Assembly (NCBI GenBank): GCA_900465915.1
Contig: UBKJ01000026.1
Location: 1-47,296 of the forward strand
Reading direction: 5' to 3'
DNA from: Hyphomicrobiales bacterium
GTDB taxonomy: Bacteria; Pseudomonadota; Alphaproteobacteria; Rhizobiales; Rhizobiaceae
Length of the DNA: 47,296 nucleotides
Shown: in pieces, positions 29,537 to 37,628 of the stretch
How positions within the stretch are numbered: the stretch's first letter is position 1
Layout of the letters: the number at the start of each line of letters is the position of its first letter
Notes under the pieces: generated by a model
What the model was told of the DNA's origin: nothing
Databases searched by the model: none
What the model saw: only the letters and a program-made list of their open reading frames with translations
Position numbers and translations under genes: made by a program

Positions 29537-29557
29537 ATTCCATAAATTTGATGGAAT
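29537..29557. promoter_or_regulatory. perfect inverted repeat, candidate Rrf2 operator
   Basis: ATTCCAT-AAATTTG-ATGGAAT is a perfect 7-bp inverted repeat with a 7-bp spacer, standing out as an AT island in GC-rich DNA. It lies about 70-90 bp before the flavin reductase start, in the gap shared with tauA. Several Rrf2-family regulators (CymR, for example) bind AT-rich dyads containing ATTCC/GGAAT, and an Rrf2 gene is the next gene beyond the reductase. Binding by that protein is inference. Confidence 0.55.
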
Positions 29558-29627
29558 TTGGAAAAGCCGTTCTCGGCCCGCGCGCGGCGCGGTGTTAACG
29601 ATTGACGCAGCCGACCAGCAGGGAGCG

Positions 29628-30176
29628 ATGATTGCGATGGGTTCGACAGTGACATATCTGCGCGAGGCGGCCTTTTCGGCGCACGAGCCGGACGAGGCGG
29701 AGGTGTCCCCGGACGCGCTCAAGGCCGCCATGCGGCGGCTCGCCGGCGGGGTGAGCGTGGTGACGGCGGGCGTGGGCGAGGGGCGCTCCGGCGCGACGGT
29801 GACCTCGGCCACGGCGCTGTCGGCCGAGCCGCCGACGATTATCGTCAACATCAACCGCGCCGCGTCGGTCTGGCCGGTGATCTGCCGCCACAATCATTTC
29901 TGCATGAACGTATTGGCCGCGCACCAGCAGGCCGTGGCCGACCGCTTCTCCGGCCGGGACGGCCTGCGCGGCGCGGCCCGCTACGCCGGCGCGGAGTGGC
30001 GCGAGATGGAGAGCGGGGCGCTGGCGCTGGTCGGCGCGCTGGCCTCGGTCGACTGCGCGGTGGAGGACGTGATCGAGCGCCACACCCACGCCATCGTCAT
30101 CGGCCGGGCGCTCAAGATCGTCACCGGCCCCGGCGCGCCGCTGCTCTATCACGACGGCGGCTATCGGTTCTTGTGA
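29628..30176 (+). CDS. flavin reductase domain protein (FMN-binding split barrel)
   Basis: A 182-aa protein of the flavin-reductase-like (PF01613-type) family. Landmarks are LKAAMRRLAGGVSVVTAG, then ATVTSATALSAEPPTIIVNI and the terminal LLYHDGGYRFL with the conserved Tyr. It should use NAD(P)H to reduce FMN or FAD. Its position divergent from tauABC-ssuD makes it the natural FMNH2 supplier for SsuD, replacing the unrelated SsuE. Start: ATG at 29628 close behind AGGGAG; the in-frame ATG at 29637 is an equal alternative. Convergent with the Rrf2 gene with no gap. Confidence 0.83.
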   Translation: MIAMGSTVTYLREAAFSAHEPDEAEVSPDALKAAMRRLAGGVSVVTAGVGEGRSGATVTSATALSAEPPTIIVNINRAASVWPVICRHNHFCMNVLAAHQQAVADRFSGRDGLRGAARYAGAEWREMESGALALVGALASVDCAVEDVIERHTHAIVIGRALKIVTGPGAPLLYHDGGYRFL

Positions 30177-30641
30177 TTACGCGCGCAATTGCGCCCAGTC
30201 CGGCGCCGCGCTGTCGTCCTCCAGCCCGCCGTCGCGGGCGAACTGCTCCAGCGTCATGCCGTCGAGCACCTTGGCGATGGCCTCGCGCACCAGCAGCATG
30301 GAGCGGCGCACCTGGCAGGCCTTGTGGTCCTCGCAATCCTCGCAGGGCTCGTAAGCGGTGCGGCTGGCGCAGCGGATCGGGGCCAGCGGCCCGTCCAGCA
30401 CGCGCACCACCTGGCCGATGGTGATCTCGGCGGCCGGCCGCGACAGGCTGTAGCCGCCGCCGGGCCCCTTCTTGGAGCGCAATATGCCGTCGTTGCGCAA
30501 TTCCAGCAGGATGGCGTCGAGAAATTTCTTGGAAATGTTGTTCTTCGCGGCGATGTCGGCCACGAAGGCGCTCTCGCCCGGCTTAAGCAGGGCCAGATGC
30601 GCCAGCGCCTTGAGACCGTACTTGCCTTTTTTCGTCAGCAT
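30177..30641 (-). CDS. Rrf2-family transcriptional regulator with four clustered cysteines
   Basis: A 154-aa regulator. The N-terminal winged helix reads KKGKYGLKALAHLALL and then KKFLDAILLELRNDGI, typical of Rrf2. The wing segment KKGPGGGYSLSRPA is intact. Cysteines at 91, 100, 103 and 109 give a CX8CX2CX5C pattern, close to but not the same as the three-Cys [2Fe-2S] pattern of IscR or NsrR. An iron-sulfur or thiol/sulfur sensor is plausible. Convergent and adjacent to the flavin reductase, it is a candidate regulator of the sulfonate genes. The start at 30641 has GGAGCG upstream. Confidence 0.85.
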   Translation of the reverse strand: MLTKKGKYGLKALAHLALLKPGESAFVADIAAKNNISKKFLDAILLELRNDGILRSKKGPGGGYSLSRPAAEITIGQVVRVLDGPLAPIRCASRTAYEPCEDCEDHKACQVRRSMLLVREAIAKVLDGMTLEQFARDGGLEDDSAAPDWAQLRA

Positions 30642-30666
30642 GAGCGCTCCGCCGATATCGTGCGGG

Positions 30667-30680
30667 CATGCTTTTGCATG
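30667..30680. repeat. short inverted repeat near the Rrf2 promoter
   Basis: CATGC-TTTT-GCATG lies 26 bp upstream of the Rrf2 start codon, with a further ATGCAAAGC nearby at 30693-30701. It could be an autoregulatory site. It is short, and I give it low weight. Confidence 0.3.
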
Positions 30681-30708
30681 AAACGGCGCGAATGCAAAGC
30701 CCGTTGTG

Positions 30709-30740
30709 GCGTCCCGGCGCCGAGCACGGCGCCGGGACGC
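30709..30740 (-). terminator. strong hairpin after the BtpA-family gene
   Basis: A perfect 14-bp stem (GCGTCCCGGCGCCG / CGGCGCCGGGACGC) with an AGCA loop begins 8 bp after the stop of the leftward BtpA-family gene. There is no clear U-run. It is well placed to end the DeoR-kinase-HAD-BtpA transcript. Confidence 0.7.
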
Positions 30741-30747
30741 GGGCGCG

Positions 30748-31554
30748 TCAGCCGCGCGCCTTCTTGACGATGGCCATGAATTCCTTGGCGCGTTCCGGGT
30801 CGACCGCGTTCCAGGTGTCGCCGTCCACCTTAAGCGACGAGCCGACGATGCAGCCGTCGGCGATCTTGAGGATGTCGGCCACGGTGGCGTGGCGCACGCC
30901 GGTATTGGCGAGCACCGCCGTGTTGGGCAGCACGCGCTTGACGGCCTCGAGGTCGGAGGTGCTGGCGGCCTCGCCGGTGATGGTGCCGGAAACCAGCACC
31001 GCGTCGGGGATGGAGGAGAACACCGCCGAGCGGGCGCGGTCGGGCAGGGAGCGGCGGTCGAGCGAATCGGCGAATTCGGCCGAGACGTTGTCGAGCATGA
31101 CGAGGTCGGGCCGGTTGAGGCGGTTGCGGTAGCGCATGGCCTCGCCGGCGTTGGGCGTCCACGGGCCCATGTCGGAGGCGTAGGTGCCGGTCAGAATCTC
31201 GCGGATGAAGGACGCGCCGGTGGCCGCCGCCAGCGCCACCGAGCTTTTCGGGTCCCACAGCACGTTGACGCCGAAAGGCTTCTCGATCTCGCCGCGCAGG
31301 CGGCCGATGACATAGGCCATGGTGGCGGTGGTGGCGATGTCGACCTTCAGCTCGTAGGGGCGGTCGTTCTCGTTGCCGAACATCACCGCGTCGACGTCGG
31401 CGTCCTGAAGCGCCTTCAGGTCGCGCCGCGCCGCCTCGACGATGCCCTCGATTCCGGCTTCCGCGTCGTAGAGCGGCGTGCCGGGCATGGGGTTGAGATG
31501 GACCATGGCGATGATCGGCTTGGCCGTCGGGAAAAGGTTGAAGAACTTGCTCAT
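30748..31554 (-). CDS. BtpA/SgcQ family TIM-barrel-like protein
   Basis: A 268-aa protein matching the BtpA family (PF03437). Landmarks are AMVHLNPMPGTP near residues 16-27, VDAVMFGNENDRPY near 54-67, FGVNVLWDPKSSVALAAATG and the terminal DGCIVGSSLKVDG. The family is named from a cyanobacterial photosystem I biogenesis protein, but in heterotrophs it occurs in sugar gene clusters (E. coli sgcQ) with no established reaction. Here it ends a DeoR-kinase-phosphatase operon, so a role in processing a phosphorylated sugar or polyol is likely (inference). The start at 31554 overlaps no neighbour; GGGAGCG lies upstream. A phosphate-binding-like C-terminal GSS is visible. Confidence 0.82.
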   Translation of the reverse strand: MSKFFNLFPTAKPIIAMVHLNPMPGTPLYDAEAGIEGIVEAARRDLKALQDADVDAVMFGNENDRPYELKVDIATTATMAYVIGRLRGEIEKPFGVNVLWDPKSSVALAAATGASFIREILTGTYASDMGPWTPNAGEAMRYRNRLNRPDLVMLDNVSAEFADSLDRRSLPDRARSAVFSSIPDAVLVSGTITGEAASTSDLEAVKRVLPNTAVLANTGVRHATVADILKIADGCIVGSSLKVDGDTWNAVDPERAKEFMAIVKKARG

Positions 31555-31584
31555 GGGACGCTCCCTAATGCGTGGCTTTCGGTT

Positions 31585-31608
31585 CCCGCCCGGACCGTCC
31601 GGGGCGGG
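31585..31608 (-). terminator. intra-operon hairpin between HAD and BtpA genes
   Basis: A bulged GC-rich stem (CCCGCC / GGCGGG continued by CGG / CCG) lies 8 bp after the HAD stop and 31 bp before the BtpA-family start, read leftward. No U-run. It may lower BtpA expression or protect the upstream mRNA rather than end transcription. Confidence 0.4.
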
Positions 31609-31615
31609 TGGTTGG

Positions 31616-32251
31616 TTACAGATATGGGCGCAGGACGGCCGGCAGGTCGGCGTAGCGGTCGAGCGGATGGTCTATCGCCTCGCCCGCCAGCCCGTAGCCG
31701 ATCACCGTCATGCCGGCGGCGCGCGCCGCAGCCGCGCCGGTGAGGCTGTCCTCCACTGCGGCCATCTCCGCCGGGCGCAGGCCCAGCCGGCTGGCGGCGG
31801 CGAGATAGGGCTCCGGATCGGGCTTGCCCCTGGCGACGTCGTTGACGCTGATCGAGAAGCGCAGCTTTTCGCTCAGGCCCAGCGCGGCGATATTGGCGTC
31901 GACGATGCGCCGGCCGGAATTGGAGACGCAGACCTGCGCCAGCCCCATGCCGGCGACGGCGTCGATGGCCTCCAGCGCGCCCTCTATGGCGCGCAGCCCG
32001 GCGGCCTCGGCGATGTAGCAGTCGTGGATGCGCTCCAGCCAGTCCTCATAGGTCAGTGCCGCCGGCAACCGGCCGTTCAGCCCCTGCCAGACATCGCGCA
32101 TGTGGACGCCGCGAAACCGCTCCTCCGGCACATCGGCGAGATCGACGCCGAAATGGCTTGTGCCTGCGATCAGCGCGCGGTGATGCAGCGGCTCGCTGTC
32201 GATGAGGGTTCCGTCAATGTCCCAGGCTACGGCTTTGATGGCCATGGTCAT
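31616..32251 (-). CDS. HAD-IA phosphatase / phosphomutase-like
   Basis: A 211-aa HAD hydrolase of the beta-phosphoglucomutase/GmhB-like class IA. Motif I is WDIDGTLIDSE (Asp11 and Asp13), a helical cap occupies about residues 18-85, motif II is VCVSNSG, motif III is the Lys in GKPDPEPYLAA, and motif IV is AVEDSLTGAAAARAAGM. It should hydrolyse or isomerise a small sugar phosphate. The start at 32251 overlaps the kinase stop by ATGA; an ATG two codons on is possible. Paired with the FGGY kinase and BtpA. Confidence 0.85.
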   Translation of the reverse strand: MTMAIKAVAWDIDGTLIDSEPLHHRALIAGTSHFGVDLADVPEERFRGVHMRDVWQGLNGRLPAALTYEDWLERIHDCYIAEAAGLRAIEGALEAIDAVAGMGLAQVCVSNSGRRIVDANIAALGLSEKLRFSISVNDVARGKPDPEPYLAAASRLGLRPAEMAAVEDSLTGAAAARAAGMTVIGYGLAGEAIDHPLDRYADLPAVLRPYL

Positions 32252-33750
32252 TCCCTGAAAAGCGGCTTGAGGTCGGCGTAGATGGCGCGGAAGCGGGCAT
32301 AGCCGGCGTCGTAGGTCGCGGCCTTTGCCGGGTCGGGCGCGATCACGCCGCCGTCCTCGACGAAGGCTCCGATCCCCGACCAGTCCGACACGGCCCCGAC
32401 GCCGACGGCGGCGGCCCAGGCCGCGCCGAGCGAGGAACCGGGATGGCCCTTGAGGCGCTGGATCGGCGCTTGCAGCACGTCGGCGACGATCTGCATCCAG
32501 ACGCGGCTGTTGGCCCCGCCGTCCGAGGCGAGGAACTGCGTCGGCCGGTGGCCCATGTCGCGGAACACCTCGATATGGTGCCGCGCCGCATAGGCGTAGG
32601 CTTCCAGAAGCGCCCGCCAGACATGGCCGACGGTGTGGTTGAGGCTGAGGCCAGTGATCGTCCCGCGCGCGAAGGGATCGTGGATCGGCGTCTTCTCGCC
32701 GAGGAAATAGGGCACGATCGCCACGCCGCCGGCACCGGCGGGAACGGCGTCGGCCAGCCGGTCGAGATGCTGGTGCAGGGTGAGGCCGGCCGCGTCCGCC
32801 GCCGCGCGCTCGCCGCCGGCGAAATTCTCCGCGAACCAGTTGAGGCCCGAACCGCCGGTCGACATGCAGCCGTTCGGCATATAGAGGCCGGGGGCGAGGT
32901 GATAGTCGAGGAACATGCGCGCATCGGGCGCGGCCTTGGCGGTCGCGACCAGAATGTCCAGCGCGCCGCCGAATTTCAAAAGCGCTTGTCCCTCTTTCGC
33001 CACGCCGGCGGCGAGCGCCGAAGCGATCATGTCGGCGGCCCCGCCGACCACCGGCGTCCCGGCCTTGAGGCCGGTGGCGGACGCCGCCTCGGCCGTCACC
33101 GCGCCGATCACCTCGTGCGAGGCGGCCTTGGCGGGAACGGCGGAGGCGGGCAGGTGGGTCAGGGCGATCAGGTCGGGCGACAGCGCGTCGGTGGCGATGT
33201 CGACGAAGCCCGCTTCCAGCGCCCAGTTCTGCTCGATGCGCTTTTCGCCGGTCAGCTTCCAGTTGATATAGTCGTAGGAACCGAAGACGGTGGCGATCTT
33301 GTCGAAAAGCTCCGGCTCGTGGCGCTCGATCCAGCGCGTCTTGCTGGCGACGAGCTGCTGATTGACGCCGTTGCCGGCCTTTTGCAGGAAGGCGCGTTCG
33401 TTGATCTCGGCGCGCAATTCCTCCACTTCGGCCGCCGCGCGGCCGTCGCTCTGCTGGATGCTGGGGCGCAGCAGGCGGTTGTTGTCGTCCAGAAGCACCA
33501 CGGCCGGCAGCATGCCGGTGACGCCGACGCCGGCGATCTCGGCCGGATCGACGTTCGTCGTCGCGATCAGTTCCCCGATCACGGCGCAGCTATTGCGCCA
33601 CCATTGCTCCGGGTCCTCCTCGGCCCAGCCGGGCCGCAGCGAGGTCAGCGTCACCGGCCGCGAGGCGACGCCCAGCACCGTATTCGGAAGCCGCACCAGG
33701 ATGCCGATGGTGGAGGTGGTGCCTATGTCGAGGCCGAGGATGCAGGTCAT
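32248..33750 (-). CDS. FGGY carbohydrate kinase (xylulokinase-like)
   Basis: A 500-aa kinase. It has an N-terminal LGLDIGTTSTIGILV phosphate-1 motif, GWAEEDPEQWW (typical of xylulo/glycerol/tetritol kinases) and QQSDGRA substrate-side region. The catalytic Asp context is VVGGAADMIASALAAG, and the C-terminal adenosine motif is FLASDGGANSRVWMQIVAD. The start is the ATG at 33750, 5 bp after the deoR stop. The frame remains open upstream, but that is a shadow of the DeoR gene. The substrate is likely a polyol or ketose imported by the divergent CUT1 system. Erythritol-, xylulose- and glycerol-type substrates cannot be told apart here. Confidence 0.85.
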   Translation of the reverse strand: MTCILGLDIGTTSTIGILVRLPNTVLGVASRPVTLTSLRPGWAEEDPEQWWRNSCAVIGELIATTNVDPAEIAGVGVTGMLPAVVLLDDNNRLLRPSIQQSDGRAAAEVEELRAEINERAFLQKAGNGVNQQLVASKTRWIERHEPELFDKIATVFGSYDYINWKLTGEKRIEQNWALEAGFVDIATDALSPDLIALTHLPASAVPAKAASHEVIGAVTAEAASATGLKAGTPVVGGAADMIASALAAGVAKEGQALLKFGGALDILVATAKAAPDARMFLDYHLAPGLYMPNGCMSTGGSGLNWFAENFAGGERAAADAAGLTLHQHLDRLADAVPAGAGGVAIVPYFLGEKTPIHDPFARGTITGLSLNHTVGHVWRALLEAYAYAARHHIEVFRDMGHRPTQFLASDGGANSRVWMQIVADVLQAPIQRLKGHPGSSLGAAWAAAVGVGAVSDWSGIGAFVEDGGVIAPDPAKAATYDAGYARFRAIYADLKPLFRE

Positions 33751-33755
33751 GCGGT

Positions 33756-34598
33756 TCAGGCTCCGGCGGCGCTCAGCGGCGGCGCGATCTCGACGTCGAC
33801 ATTGGCCTTGGAGAGCGCGGCGGCGATGTTCGGCGGCGGCGGCGCGTCGCTGATCAGGAGGTCGATCTGGCTGAAATCGGCGATGCGGATCAGCGACATG
33901 TGGTTGAACTTGGCGCTGTGGCACAGAAGCACCTTGCGCCGGGCGCGGCGCAGATAGACGCGCTTGAGGTCGCTGTCCTCCGGCGAATAGTCGAACAGCC
34001 CCTCCGCCGTCACGCCCGACACGCCGATGAAGGCGATGTCGAACCACAGCCGCTCGAACTCGTCGCAGGCCGACTTGCCGCAGATCGACAGCTCCTCGCC
34101 GCGTATCTGGCCGGCGGGCACATAGACCTCGCGCTGCGCCTCGCCCAGAAGCTGCGCCGTGCGCAGGCTGGAGGTGAAGAACTTGACGTTGGAGACGCCG
34201 CACAGCGCCTCGGCCAGAAGATAGGTCGTCGAGCCGACGTCGAGCGCCACCGTCATGCGCCGCTCCACCAGTTGCGCGGCGCGGGCGACGATGCGCTTCT
34301 TCTCGGCGCTGTGTTCGCGCAGGCGGGCGGGAAAGGCCGGCTCGTCGCGGTCGAGAAAGGGCTCCGGCTCGCCTTCGCCGTCGATGACCGCGCCGCCATG
34401 GGTGCGCGTCAGAAGCCCCTCGCGCTCCAGCTCGATCAGGTCGCGGCGGATGGTCATCTCCGAGACGCCGAGTTCGGCGGCGATGTCGGCCACCTGCACG
34501 AAACCGCGCCGGCGTGCGGCCTCGATCAGGTGGTTGTGGCGCATGCGGGGCGGAAGCCGTCTGGCTTCGTGCGCCGCCGCCTCTTTCTCGTTGCTCAT
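33756..34598 (-). CDS. DeoR-family transcriptional repressor (second locus)
   Basis: A 280-aa regulator with HTH segment HNHLIEAARRRGFVQVADIA followed by LGVSEMTIRRDLIELEREG, and the DeoR sensor domain with VALDVGSTTYLLAEAL as the ligand loop. The ATG at 34598 is behind GGGGAAGG; the longer frame would begin in AT-rich promoter DNA. It is the first gene of a leftward operon with kinase, HAD and BtpA, and divergent from the SDR/CUT1 operon. It probably represses both from the shared gap, responding to a phosphorylated substrate. Confidence 0.9.
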   Translation of the reverse strand: MSNEKEAAAHEARRLPPRMRHNHLIEAARRRGFVQVADIAAELGVSEMTIRRDLIELEREGLLTRTHGGAVIDGEGEPEPFLDRDEPAFPARLREHSAEKKRIVARAAQLVERRMTVALDVGSTTYLLAEALCGVSNVKFFTSSLRTAQLLGEAQREVYVPAGQIRGEELSICGKSACDEFERLWFDIAFIGVSGVTAEGLFDYSPEDSDLKRVYLRRARRKVLLCHSAKFNHMSLIRIADFSQIDLLISDAPPPPNIAAALSKANVDVEIAPPLSAAGA

Positions 34599-34655
34599 CG
34601 GCCTTCCCCACGGCTTCGGTTTGCGGGCGTTCAAGCCTTTCTTATGAAACGGTTT

Positions 34656-34719
34656 AAACAAAATCAATCGTAAAAAAACAAAAACGAACAAATTTTACCT
34701 ATTGCAAACATAATCAAAC
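34656..34719. promoter_or_regulatory. probable DeoR operator repeats, second locus
   Basis: The 167-bp gap between deoR and the SDR gene is extremely AT-rich in the middle. Two 14-nt direct repeats, AAACAAAATCAATC (34656-34669) and AAACATAATCAAAC (34706-34719), match at 12 of 14 positions and are exactly 50 bp apart, near five helical turns. A looser A-rich block lies between. This spacing suits a looped or paired repressor. Binding by the adjacent DeoR is inferred from position. Confidence 0.55.
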
Positions 34720-34765
34720 AGTGAATATGTTTTTTCCCGATCGAATTGTCCGTTCAGGGAGAGAA

Positions 34766-35569
34766 ATGGTGCAAGCGACAACACCGGGCAGGCTGGCGAG
34801 CGAGCTGGCGGGGAGGCGCGCCGTGGTCACGGGCGCGGCCTCGGGTATCGGCAACGCCATCGCCCGAGCGCTGGTCCGCCACGAGGTCCGCGTGGCCGTC
34901 GCCGACATCGACGGCGAGGCCGCCCGGCGCGCCGCAGCCGCCTTGGGCGCGGGCTGCATCGGCGTGGCGATGGACGTGAGCAGGCGCGACTCGGTCGAGG
35001 CCGGCTTCGACGCGGTGCTGGCCGAATGGGGCGGCTTCGAGATCCTCGCCGCCAATGCCGGCGTCTCCACCATGAACCGCGCCGTCGACCTCACCGACAA
35101 GGAATGGGACTTCAATTTCGACGTCAACGCCCGCGGCGTCTTCCTTACCAACCAGATCGCGGCCCGGCATTTCCTGGCGCGGGGCGAGGGTGGCGTCATC
35201 GTCAACACCGCCTCGCTCGCCGCCAAGGTCGGCGCACCGCTCTTGGCGCATTACTCGGCCAGCAAGTTCGCCGTGCTCGGCTGGACGCAGGCGCTGGCCC
35301 GCGAACTTGCAGCGGATAAAATCCGCGTCAACGCGGTCTGCCCCGGCTTCGTGAAGACCTCGATGCAGACGCGCGAGGTGGAGTGGGAGGCGCATCTGCG
35401 CGGCGTCACGCCGGAGCGGGTGATCTCCGACTACATCGCGCAGACACCGCTCGGGCGGCTGGAGGAGCCGGAGGACGTCGCCGATCTGGTGGTGTTCCTG
35501 TGCTCGGACGGCGCGCGCTTCATGACAGGGCAGGGCGTCAACGTGACCGGCGGCGTCTACACCACCTGA
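34766..35569 (+). CDS. SDR family dehydrogenase (polyol/sugar)
   Basis: A 267-aa classical SDR with TGAASGIG cofactor loop, an Asp after beta-2 (VAVADIDG) favouring NAD, NAGVSTMN, catalytic Ser (NTASLAAKVG) and the YSASK Tyr/Lys pair. The C-terminus FMTGQGVNVTGGVYTT is typical. The start is the ATG at 34766 after AGGGAGA; the upstream ATG at 34721 would add a promoter-like N-terminus. It leads the rightward operon with a CUT1 importer and probably oxidises the imported polyol to the kinase substrate (inference). Confidence 0.86.
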   Translation: MVQATTPGRLASELAGRRAVVTGAASGIGNAIARALVRHEVRVAVADIDGEAARRAAAALGAGCIGVAMDVSRRDSVEAGFDAVLAEWGGFEILAANAGVSTMNRAVDLTDKEWDFNFDVNARGVFLTNQIAARHFLARGEGGVIVNTASLAAKVGAPLLAHYSASKFAVLGWTQALARELAADKIRVNAVCPGFVKTSMQTREVEWEAHLRGVTPERVISDYIAQTPLGRLEEPEDVADLVVFLCSDGARFMTGQGVNVTGGVYTT

Positions 35570-35619
35570 TCGTCCCGGCGTATCCGGATGACAAGAATTG
35601 CGACGGAAGGCGAGCCTGC

Positions 35620-36771
<1,152 letters not shown>

Positions 36772-36780
36772 GAGGCGGGG

Positions 36781-37578
36781 ATGCGCAGGATCGCCATTCA
36801 CTTCGGACTGATCGTCGTCTCGCTCGCCATCCTGCTGCCGCTCCTGTGGACGCTGCGCACCAGCCTCGTGCCGGAGCCGATGGCCTATTCGTCGCAGCTC
36901 ATGCCGCAGTTCACGCTCCAGAACTATGTCGACCTGTTCACGCAGAAGCGCTTCGGCGTCTATTACGTCAACAGCCTGATCGTCTCGCTCTGCTCGGTGC
37001 TGCTGGCGCTGCCCTTCGCCGCCATGACCGGCTACGCCTTCGCCCGCTTCAAGACCGGCGGGGCGCTGGCCCGCTTCACGGTGCTGGCCACGCAGATGCT
37101 GCCGCCGGTGGCGATCGTGCTGCCGGCCTTCATGCTGTTCCGCTCGGTCGGGCTCACCAATTCCGTCCTCGGCCTCACCATCGCCTACGCCGCGATCAAC
37201 CTGCCGTTCCTGATCTGGATATTGATGGGCTTCTTCGAGGGCATTCCCGTCGACCTCGAATGGGCGGCGCAGACCGACGGCGCGACGGCCTGGGGCGCGT
37301 TCTGGCGCATCGTCGTGCCGGTCTCGCTGCCGGGGATCGCGGCGGCGGGGGTGCTGGGCTTCATCCTCGCATGGAACGAATTCCTCTTCGCGCTGGTGCT
37401 GAGCGGCCCGGCCACCGCCACGGTGCCGGTCGGGCTCGCCTCGCTGCAAACCTCCAACGGCGTGCAGATCGCCAAGGTCGCGGCGGGCGTCATCCTCGCC
37501 ATCCTGCCGCTGGTCGTCGCCTCGCGCTTCATCCAGCGCTTCATCGTTCAGGGTTTGACGTTCGGGAGCGTCAAGTAG
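36781..37578 (+). CDS. CUT1 sugar ABC permease, MalG type
   Basis: A 265-aa permease with about six helices and the EAA loop in the form EWAAQTDGATAWGAFWRIVVP. The end IQRFIVQGLTFGSVK is the classic MalG-type finish (FVxGLTxGAVK). The ATG at 36781 lies behind TAGGAGGCGGGG, 9 bp after the ATPase stop. It precedes the binding protein, which is an unusual order, since the MalF partner comes last. Confidence 0.9.
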   Translation: MRRIAIHFGLIVVSLAILLPLLWTLRTSLVPEPMAYSSQLMPQFTLQNYVDLFTQKRFGVYYVNSLIVSLCSVLLALPFAAMTGYAFARFKTGGALARFTVLATQMLPPVAIVLPAFMLFRSVGLTNSVLGLTIAYAAINLPFLIWILMGFFEGIPVDLEWAAQTDGATAWGAFWRIVVPVSLPGIAAAGVLGFILAWNEFLFALVLSGPATATVPVGLASLQTSNGVQIAKVAAGVILAILPLVVASRFIQRFIVQGLTFGSVK

Positions 37579-37628
37579 AGCGCCTGAGAAGGCGTGAAAA
37601 CACAGGCATAACAAAGGGAACCACGGAC

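Larger units (their letters stand above)
29300..29627. other. 328-bp divergent control region, tauA / flavin reductase
   Basis: This gap must hold the promoters for the leftward tauABC-ssuD operon and the rightward flavin reductase. It holds two AT-rich symmetric elements listed separately (29365-29377 and 29537-29557) and GC-rich sequence between. A short frame read through it is continuous with the reductase, but its codon content is Arg-rich and unlike the protein, so I treat it as non-coding. Confidence 0.55.

Noticed and set aside
32248..34611. A 787-codon frame that would fuse an N-terminal extension to the FGGY kinase
   Set aside because: The extra part is the DeoR gene read in another frame. 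The kinase begins naturally at MTCILGLDIGTT (33750).
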